Source: Zeus faber
Taxonomy: Eukaryota > Chordata > Actinopteri > Zeiformes > Zeidae
Reading direction: 5' to 3'
DNA length: 64,000 nucleotides
Assembly: GCA_960531495.1 (NCBI GenBank)
Contig: OY482846.1
Location: forward strand, 11,197,783 to 11,261,782
Part shown: in pieces, positions 56,157 to 64,000 of the stretch
How positions within the stretch are numbered: position 1 is the stretch's first letter
Layout: each line of letters opens with the position of its first letter
The notes under the pieces: generated by a model
The model's database searches: none
What the model saw: only the letters and a program-made list of their open reading frames with translations
What the model was told of the DNA's origin: nothing
Program-made: the position numbers and the translations under genes

Positions 56157-56770
56157 GGCGGTCTCATCACAGGCACACACACACCACCAGCACCCGCTTT
56201 GAACACACTCCCAACACCCTCCTGGTTACATTGCTCTCCTTTCCTCCCTCATTTACCAAAATAACTATGACAGGATGAGGCCGCCTGCCGAATTGCTGTT
56301 CCAGTTTTCCTGGACTTAATTAACTCCGTTTTGTCGATACATGTTGTCGTCCGACGTTTCTATGTTTATGTTTTCTATCTTTCCATGTAGATGTTATTGT
56401 TTGGTTCTATGTTTGTTTGTCTCACCCGTGGTGATTCCCCCCTCTTGGAGTAGTGATTAGTTGTTTATAGATCCAAACATGGTAAAATAGTTCTCCAAAG
56501 AGGGGGATTGGTGGTGGTTCTTTACAACAAAAAACTGCTCTTGTCATCCTACAGGTCGTCCACAGGACATAGTTATTGTAGCAGTTCTTGACGATTTAAG
56601 AAAAGAAAAGAGTTGCATTGCAGGTTAAGAAGTTGAACTCCAGTTGAAGACTAACTCTGTCCTAGATGCAATAGCACAAATACTCCGTATTGTATGCCCA
56701 GCATAGTGACGCCACAGGGTAAAAATAAAAAAAATAAAAAAATTAAAAATAAATTAAAAATTAATAAATA
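55370..56770 (+). mobile_element. LINE 3' region, copy 1
   Basis: GC-rich non-coding module sharing blocks with copies 2 and 3 (CAGGGTGTCGGTCTGT, GGGACTGGGT/GGACTGGGTT, CTGACCTCATACACCAGAAC). It holds CA arrays at 55861-55973 and 56098-56153 and ends in GTATGCCCAGCATAGTGACG followed by an A-rich tail. The module directly follows the reverse transcriptase in the copy near 63.4 kb, so it is read as the 3' UTR of that LINE family. The long open frames in it are products of GC-rich, stop-poor DNA. Confidence 0.7.
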
Positions 56771-56835
56771 AAAATTAATCAATGTGGATGGACAGATGGA
56801 TGGAAATCAGGATGGTTTGACAGATGGAAGGATAT

Positions 56836-57560
56836 CGGCTTGCGCCTGGTGGCTTGGAATGTGCTGCGACCTGGCGGGGCTGCGGAGAGTGCCTTCCGGG
56901 GCCCCTGGGGGGACTGCTTGCCGTTGTGGGTGGGGGTTGGGGTGTGGGGGGCGCTGTTGGCCCCGGGGGGGGGGGGTAACATCGAGGTGCCCTGCGCTGG
57001 GCACTCGCTGCTACGTATATGGGCACTTGGCACTCATGCCGGGCGGGGCGTCTGGTTGGCTGCGGTGGGGCGGGCCTCCCCCTTGTGCGGGCTCAGGCGG
57101 GGTGTCGGTCTGTCGCCATGGGCCCGTGGTCCGTGCCTTGGGCCTGTGGCCCGGGTTCTGTGCCGGCGGCTGCGTCTTGTGCCTGCACCTGGGGGTTGGT
57201 TGTATGTCTGCGCCCCTGGGGCCCAGGGCCTCCTCGTGCTCCCTGGGACTGGGTCATGCTCCTCTAGGCTGGGCGTGGGGGTTGCTCAATGGCGCTCTGG
57301 CTTCTCTGGGGGCCCGGGAGTCTTCTGTGGCCGCAGAGCACGGTACCCGGCGATTTCCTGCAGCCGAGGGGTGTCCACGGGGCTGTGGAGTTCGGGGGGG
57401 GCTTCGGGGCCCTTTCCGCCGCTTGGAGGCGCGCGACATAATACCGACCTTCTACACCAGTACCAATGAGGATAAGTCATGTACACTCACCGGTGGACAT
57501 CTTCAGACTGTTGTATGCCCAGCATGCTGACAGCACAGGTTAAAAAAAAAAAAAAAAAAA
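56836..57560 (+). mobile_element. LINE 3' region, copy 2 (internally deleted)
   Basis: Same module as copy 1. After GGCGCGCGACATAATACCGA and the following CACCAGTACCAATGAGGAT it jumps to GTATGCCCAGCATGCTGACA and a pure A tail of about 20 bases (57540-57560). It therefore lacks the CA arrays and the segment between them. It lies about 65 bases after copy 1, in the same orientation. Confidence 0.7.
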
Positions 57561-57611
57561 AGATAGATGGAAGGATAGACGGATGGATGAATGGTTGCAT
57601 GGACAGATAAA

Positions 57612-57658
<47 letters not shown>

Positions 57659-58380
57659 TTGCTGGATGAAAGGATTAATGGGAGGATGGAAGGATGGATG
57701 GAAGGGTTGATTGTTGGATGGAAGGAAGGATGGATGGATGGATGAATGGATGAATGGTTTGATGGATGAGAGACAGATAGGTGGATGGGAGGATGGAAGG
57801 ATGGATTGTTGATGGAAGGATGGATGGATGGATGGATATACAGATAGATGTCTGAAAAGATGGATAGATGTATCAATGTATGGATGGACCAATGAATGGA
57901 AGGATGCATGGGAGGATGGAAGAATATTTAATACAACACAGTCAATTAATTCAATTATATAATTATAGGACCCAGAATCGCGATTGTGGCGCCTCCCCTT
58001 GCGGCTGCCTGCGCGAGCACCTTGTGTCGATTACGCACATTTTGGTATTTTTTAGTATTTATAGAGCTTATTATGCGTAATCACCGGGTGTCATGACATT
58101 TCACTGCATATATGTATGAACGTATGTATATGTATGTGACAAATAATCTCTTGAACTTGAACTCTTGAACTTGAAGAATGGATGGAAGGGTTGATGGTTG
58201 GATGGAATGAAGGAAGGATAGATGGATGGATGGATAGAGTGATGGACAAAATGATGGATAAATGGATCAATGTATAGATGTACCAATGGATGGATGGATG
58301 GGTGTAGAGATGGATGGATTGATGGAAGGATGGATAGAAGGAAGGACAGATAAATGGAAGAATGATGCATGGATGGATTA
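57561..58380. repeat. GGAT/GATG simple-repeat domain
   Basis: About 600 bases of imperfect GGATGGAT-type tetranucleotides with a pure GAT-type trinucleotide core (57615-57657), split by the TTCAAG element at 57927-58185. Confidence 0.9.
57927..58185 (-). mobile_element. TTCAAG-ended dispersed element, most complete copy
   Basis: On the minus strand it starts with CAAGTTCAAGAG, passes through AATGTCATGACACCCGGTGA and GGCAGCCGCAAGGGGAGGCG, and ends in AT-rich ATTGAATTAATTGACTGTGT. Shorter copies lie at 5625-6122 and about 41745-41790. Non-coding, about 260 bases. Confidence 0.75.
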
Positions 58381-58718
58381 ACGTTGTGTGGTCGTTTGGA
58401 CCCTCTATCCAGGCTAGTGTAACAGACAATTTATCTCCTGGTGTAACTTCATCCTGAGGAATCTCTTCCACTTAACCCAAAATAATATTGTCCAATGTCA
58501 ACACGTTTTTTTCCGTCTGTCGGCCAATTACAGTCATTGCAGGAATTATTTTTCTCCCGCTGCTCAACAATCCAAACCGGCCAAGCATGTGAGAAGATAT
58601 TCTGCTGCTGTTGACACTGCCCTGTTTCCGCTCATTCATCACAGCCAACACCCTCCAATCACCTCAGGTTGGACACAAACCTTAAAAATACTCCCAAAGT
58701 GGATAAGGAGATGGCACA

Positions 58719-58722
<4 letters not shown>

Positions 58723-58816
<94 letters not shown>

Positions 58817-58817
58817 T
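58723..58817. repeat. (TG)n microsatellite
   Basis: About 94 bases of pure TG. Confidence 0.98.
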
Positions 58818-58819
58818 GC

Positions 58820-59480
58820 TTTTGTGTGGTTGAGTAAAATCTGTACCTTCAGACTGCTATTAGATTCAACATTTGTGTTTGAGATGATTGTATGGATCTT
58901 ACAGAATACATATGTGAATGTTATCATTTGAACAGCCTCAGCCTCAACAGTTTTTTTGTTTTTAAATGTCAGAAGTGAACAATAGCGCCCAGGACTGTCT
59001 GTCTTCGATCTGGGAAGAATGTGTTTCTCTTGCAATTCCAGTAAATATGGAGCCGCACTGAAGAGTCAGGTCTGTTTCAGATTTAGTCAGGCATCCTGGT
59101 CAGACGTTGGGGCCTTGGCACTGAGCAGCGCTGAACTTACCCTTTTTTAAGACTGCAATTATTTTGTACCGTCTTTTCTGTAAGTAATCCCCCATCAATT
59201 ACAACCAGTTTGTCCAAAAAAAAAAAATGAAAAAGAATAGAGTTGGTGAAAGAAGTCTCCGTGAAGAAGTTTCCACAGCGTAAACCGAGTTCTCAGTATC
59301 CGCCGTCAAAATAGTTATATTATTTGCAGTGATCAGATTGACTGCACTGTTTGCGGAAAATGTAAATTAAATATTTGTGTCTAACTATTGGGAACAAGGT
59401 CAAACCTAAACCTAAACCAACACATTATCACATAATACATTTATATCTGCCATGCTTAATTCTTAACTTCCATAATGAAA
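58820..59480. other. Unassigned non-coding DNA in the repeat cluster
   Basis: About 660 bases of AT-rich sequence without recognisable repeat, exon or RNA structure. Confidence 0.4.
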
Positions 59481-59483
59481 TTG

Positions 59484-59485
59484 AC

Positions 59486-59516
<31 letters not shown>

Positions 59517-59543
59517 CAGATAGATAGATAGATAGATAGATAG
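59484..59543. repeat. (GATA)n microsatellite
   Basis: About fourteen GATA units with one GACA variant, immediately before the LINE-related sequence. Confidence 0.95.
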
Positions 59544-59729
59544 ACCGATGGGCCGCAGTCCAGTCCAGGGTGGGGTTCGCTTGGCAGCTCTCCGGTCTGC
59601 TGCACTACTGCGTTGATTTGGTTGTGTATCGCTCATCTCTCCCAGTGCTGGAACGCAAACAAAGTACACAAAACATATATGGCCTAAAGTTGCTTGCAGC
59701 CGTTGGCGGGGCTCTGTTCTTCCCGGTGG

Positions 59730-59990
59730 GTCGGATGTCGGAGTGCCATGTGCCAAGTTTACTCAGTTTTCTAGGGTGCATGCTCAGGGCTTGTGGCCGG
59801 GTGGGACATCTCACCCTTTGCGTAGGTGTGGATGGTTTGCGTTTGTTTGTGTGTGTGCTTGCACACAGGGTGCGTGTGATGCGTCTTGTGCGGTAGTGCA
59901 TGCGTAGTAGTAGTAGTGTTTGTAGCTTGTGCATGTGTCTGTGCATGCTGCATGTCGCTTCTGCTTGCTGTGCTTTGCTTTCAGCTACTG
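59730..59990 (+). mobile_element. Partial copy of the GC-rich LINE-associated module
   Basis: GCTCAGGGCTTGTGGCCGGG with TGGGACATCTC matches the start of copy 1 (GCTCAGGGCACGCGGCTGGA, TGGGACGTCTG). It precedes the LINE coding region and may be the end of an upstream copy or part of the element's own 5' region. Confidence 0.45.
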
Positions 59991-62900
59991 CCGCCGGCTA
60001 GCCCTCCTTGCGGGGGGCGAAAAGAGGAGCGTGCGAAAGCCTCCTCCTGCTTGTATACAACCTCTCCACCACCAAGACCCATGCATTGCCTCCCAGCGGC
60101 CACACACGGTAACTGGGACTATGCAGTCCCAGGCTAAACTGTAAGGGATCGGGGAGCAGCAGTGGGCCCCATAGACGCGGTGCGCAGGCCCACCGGCGAG
60201 TTGACACGTCCTGGTGCCCGTCAACCACTGTCCCAGCTATGGGTAAAAGAGTGAGCAGATGGGCTCCACCATGGTAGGCATCCTATCTAGGAGAAGGTCA
60301 CTCCGAAAAAAAACCACAGGCGTTGCTCGCGCCTGGCTCTGCACCGTATACCATCTGAAGTTGTGCAGCAAGGGCGGATGAAGGCTTTAAGCCTGAAACG
60401 GCCTCAGTATGGCTGCGAGGAGCTGCGCCCCACAGTCATTATTAATGCGGAATGTATAGCTTCCATGGAGACACAAGACACCGATAATCCTATACTTCCA
60501 GCGGCGGGATTCCGCAGGAGCCACGCAGCGGATGGTGGTGCTGGTCCTCCCTCGGGTGGGCACTATGACGACTGGACCCCAAACCCTCTCCTCCGGGGAG
60601 GGAGGGTTCAGTCTGACCACAGCCCACTGTCCAATGCACTCTTGCGCTGTAGGAGGCCATGTATTATGGCAACCTACAACGCAAACACAGTGAGGGAAGA
60701 GGCAAGGTTGGAGTGGAGTGGGGGGGTGCATGTTCATCACCTCATCGGCATGGCGTAATGATGCCCAAGCAGCAACAGATGGCGTGGGACTCATGGTGAG
60801 CCCCCGAGCACGAAAGGTCCTCCGTAGAGTGCAACCACACACCAACAGGATCCTTAGTGCCGATTTCGAGGGAAACCCAGTAACAACAGTCATGAGTGTG
60901 TACTCTCCCACCAACGTGGCACTGATTGAGGAAGTGGAAAGGTTCTACGATGACCTCAGAACAGCGATCCACCATGTGCCTGCTCACAACTTCCTAATAA
61001 TCCTGGAGGACTTCAATGCGAGACTTGGACCGGAAGACACACCCTTCACGTACCACGACAATACCAACCGCAACGGAGAACATCTAGCTGCCCTCCTCAC
61101 GGAACATGACCTACTGGCCGCCAACACCCTGTTCCGTAAGAGGATGGGCAAGAGATGGACGTTCCAGGACCGAGCCACCAGTATGCGGCGCCAACTGGAC
61201 TATATACTGGTAAGGAGGAAGTGGAGGAAGTCCATCTTGAACGCAGAGTCCTACAGCACATTAGACTCTGTAGGCTCTGATCATCGTGTGGTCGCTACAA
61301 GGCTGCGCCTGAGCTTGAGGGTCCCTAAGAGCGCCCCAACGACCCGGCCCGACTGGGAGGCCTTTGCAGGAAGCCCTGAACTCCAGGCCAACTACACAGC
61401 AGAGGTGAGAGCCCGCCTACATCTGCTGGCCGAAGAGGGGGAGCCAACAACTTACGAGCGGTTCCTCTCTGCTAACAAAGAGGCAACCAGGAAATGGGTG
61501 CCGACAAAGGGGAGATTCAGAGCCTCCACTAGATCTAAACACCCAGAAGTTGTCCGAGCGCGGGGGCAGGTGCCAGAGGCACGCAGAAACTATGAGAGAG
61601 AGGGGACTGCAGAGAGTCGGGAGGAGCTGAACAGCACCAAACAACAGCTGTTCAACACCTACGACAGGATCAAAGGGGAGGAAATGTTGGAGAAAGTGAA
61701 GAGGGTGGAGGCAGAACATGGCGAACAGAGATACAAGGAGTCGTGGAAGGTCATAAACGAGATGAGTGGGCGCAAGAGGGCGAGAGAGGGACAGCTGGCA
61801 GGCTGCAGCCCAGAAAAGAGAGGAGCCGCCTGGTTCACCCACTTCAGGGATCTCCTGGGCACCCACCCAGCAGTGGACAGAGCTGAGGAAGAGATACCTG
61901 TAGTCCTCACAAATCTCGAAATTGACGATGGCCCCTTTACAGCTACGGAGTTTGCCACAGTGAAGTCCACCCTGAAGCAAAGAAAAAGTGCTGGGCCGGA
62001 CGGTGTCCCCCCAGAAGCCCCTAAAAACTGCTATCTCGATAACATCATACTGGAGATCTGCAACCAGGCTCTGATAGATAACATCAAGCCCGACATATGG
62101 TCCCTGTTTTACATCATCCCGGTTCCCAAATCTGGAGATCTGTCTAAGCCAGACAATTATCGTGGCATTAGCCTGACTTGTGTCATAGCGAAGATGTACA
62201 ACCGCATGATACTGAACCGTATTAGGGACGCCATTGACCCACACCTGAGGGATAACCAAAATGGCTTCAGAAAGGGAAGGACCTCTGTAGGCCAGATCCT
62301 GGCCTTAAGGAGAATCATTGAGGAGGTGAAGAAGAACAACTTGACAGCAGTGCTGTGTTTCATTGACTTCAAAAAGTTATTTGATTCAATAGACAGAGGC
62401 ATAATGCTGAAAATCCTCAAGGCTTATGGGGTCCCCCCGAATCTACTCCGGGCCATAGAGGCCATGTACAAGGGCACAAGAGCCAAGGTGGTAACCCCAG
62501 ATGGCATCAGCGAGGAGTTCGAAATCCTAGCAGGGGTGCAGCAGGGAGACACTCTTGCCCCCTTCCTCTTTATCATAGCTCTGGACTACGTTCTCAGGAA
62601 AGCCATCAACGGGCGGGAGCAGGAGCTTGGCTTCACAATTACACCAAGGAAGTCTAGAAGAAGCTCTGCTATAGCCTTGGTAGACCTAGACTACGCAGAT
62701 GACATCTGCCTGGTGTCTGACCGTGTGGAGCAGGCACAGGAACTCCTGAACATAGTGGAGGTGGAATGTGCTAAGGTTGGCCTCAGACTGAATGCAAAGA
62801 AGACTGAGGTAATCACCTATAACTTCCACATGGACCATCCGCCGATTACAACATCAGATGGCAACGCTCTGCGAGAGGTCAATGACTTCAAATACTTGGG

Positions 62901-63784
62901 TTCCTGGGGGAACTCCACAGAACAGGACCTTAAGGTCAGGAAGGCACTAGCGTGGAGGGCCCTGAACGGTATGTCAAGAGCGTGGTGCTCGAATCTCCCT
63001 CGACACATAAAGCTGAGCCTATTCCACGCCACTGTGGAGTCTGTCCTCCTGTATGGCTGCGAAAGCTGGACGCTGACACCCACCCTGCAGAAGTCCCTGG
63101 ATGGGTGCTACACCAGAATGCTACGAGCTGTTCTGAATGTGGACCAGAACATCCACATTACCAACAAGGACCTGTACGGGTAACTGCCAAGGCTCAGAAA
63201 GAAGGTAGCATCTAGGAGAATGAGGCTGGCCGAGGCGAGGACGTTCAGCGCTAATGTATGTGGACGTCTTGAAGAAGGATGCGGGAGCTGAAAGCTCTTT
63301 GGAGCTGGCCGGGTGTATGGAGAACCGGAAGGATTGGAGACTCCGATGGAAGCTCGTCTGAGGACAACTGAGAGAGAGAGGATGGGCATAGGGCCCCCAT
63401 GCGCCCACTGGGCTCCAGCCTGTGGTCTGTGCTTGCTGCCTGCGGACTGCGGTTCTGCACTTTTAAGTGCGCCATATGTCGGTGGATTGGGGTTGGTCGG
63501 ACAGTATGTATGCACTTCAGAGGTGCAGGGTCCATTTGTGCTTTCTGGGAATGGTTTGTGCACCTTGAGGTTGTGTGTGGGTGATGCTTTGCGGCTTCTC
63601 GGCTTCCCTGTGGGTTGGGGGTTTCATTGTGCTCGGAGGGTTCTTGTGGTCGTGGGGTGTCTGTATGGCTGCAGGGCTCATGGGCAGCTGCGATGCCTTC
63701 TCCACTGCTTGGAGGCACTACCATATAATTCTGACCTCATACGCCAGAACTCATTGGAACCAATCCCGTGCACTCATGGAGACA

Positions 63785-63840
<56 letters not shown>

Positions 63841-63998
63841 GTGGACTCATCACACACACACACATGCACACACAAACACACTGCCAGCATCTTCTTCGAA
63901 CACTCCCCTGAACACCCTCCTGCTTACTTCCATCTCCCTTCTCCCTTGCATTCCGACAAAAGAAGGAAATTGTGCAAGTTTATATATACAATAATTTT
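59990..63998 (+). mobile_element. Non-LTR retrotransposon (LINE), APE-type, broken
   Basis: One element runs from a GC-rich 5' region through endonuclease and reverse transcriptase to a 3' module with a CA array, and continues to the window end. The strand is set by the reverse transcriptase. Defects: a deletion and frame change in the endonuclease near 60720, a stop at 63181 and a lost segment near 63235. The element therefore cannot make its full protein. The clade is not assigned; the RT resembles long endonuclease-RT proteins common in fish. Confidence 0.85.
60667..63361 (+). pseudogene. LINE endonuclease-reverse transcriptase ORF, disrupted
   Basis: The endonuclease begins MATYNANTVREEARL (60667 on), then breaks. 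The frame from 60718 to 63183 gives 821 residues: the endonuclease rest (DFNARLG at 98-104, the SDH motif at 187-189 before RVVATRLRL), then the reverse transcriptase with AGPDGVPPE, NQNGFRKGRTSVGQILALRR, FIDFKKLFDSID, GVQQGDTLAPFLFIIALDY and the catalytic YADD at 659-662. A TAA at 63181 cuts the C-terminal domain just before LPRLRKKVASRRMRLA. A segment is then missing, and the last recognisable piece, VDVLKKDAGAESSLELAGCM, lies in another frame at 63254-63361. In the endonuclease the stretch that should carry the catalytic glutamate is absent between 60710 and 60730, and DFN is preceded by E rather than the usual G. RT core intact; element inactive in cis. Confidence 0.88.
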
Positions 63999-64000
63999 AT
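63390..64000 (+). mobile_element. LINE 3' region, copy 3 (runs off the window)
   Basis: Begins just after the reverse transcriptase remnant. It shares TGTGGGTTGGGGGT, CTTGGAGGCACTAC, TCTGACCTCATACGCCAGAA and AACACCCTCCTG with copy 1, in the same order and with a CA array (63787-63838) at the same place. The A-rich end lies beyond the window. Confidence 0.75.

Noticed and set aside
55441..56202. 253-codon frame, and similar long frames at 56784-57530
   Set aside because: Both lie in copies of the same GC-rich LINE 3' module; they are not conserved as protein between copies and run into CA arrays.

Overview
The window is a piece of a vertebrate nuclear genome, almost certainly a ray-finned (teleost) fish. 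Genes are split into short exons with GT/AG introns, there are no operons, dinucleotide microsatellites are very dense, and teleost-type transposable elements (hAT-like MITEs, tRNA-derived SINEs, a non-LTR LINE) fill introns and intergenic DNA. The best-matching elongase paralogue (elovl4a-like) also points to a teleost. I could not name the species.

Five protein-coding genes can be assembled exon by exon from splice sites, reading phase and family recognition. On the plus strand are RSPO3 (R-spondin 3, five exons, 2908-5237) and RNF146 (single coding exon, 8439-9560). On the minus strand are the KIAA0408 orthologue (five coding exons, 22452 down to 18847), SOGA3/MTCL3 (eight coding exons, 31856 down to 26371, ending in a small exon that encodes a C-terminal membrane segment) and an ELOVL4 very-long-chain fatty acid elongase, elovl4a-like (six coding exons, 44975 down to 35798, with a probable noncoding first exon near 48.3 kb). 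RSPO3-RNF146-KIAA0408-SOGA3 is the block known from human 6q22.33 in the same relative orientations. ECHDC1 is not visible where expected, and ELOVL4 (human 6q14) joins the block here. The genes share no pathway: RSPO3 amplifies Wnt signalling, RNF146 degrades PARylated axin and so also promotes Wnt signalling, SOGA3 and KIAA0408 are coiled-coil proteins of poorly known function, and ELOVL4 elongates fatty acids in the ER.

The rest is non-coding. 9.6-18.2 kb and 48.4-55.3 kb are intergenic with microsatellites and a few MITEs. 55.3-64.0 kb is a repeat cluster: copies of one GC-rich LINE 3' module, GGAT-type simple repeats, a TTCAAG-ended dispersed element, and one LINE whose reverse transcriptase is intact but whose endonuclease and C-terminus are broken.

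I found no new defence or mobile system. The points most worth a second look are the RSPO3 thrombospondin exon, whose homology switches frame; a complete 955-bp hAT-like insertion with a perfect 8-bp target duplication in an ELOVL4 intron; an LTR-LTR miniature element in another ELOVL4 intron; a foldback element next to RNF146; and a 41-nt perfect palindrome at 52.5 kb.
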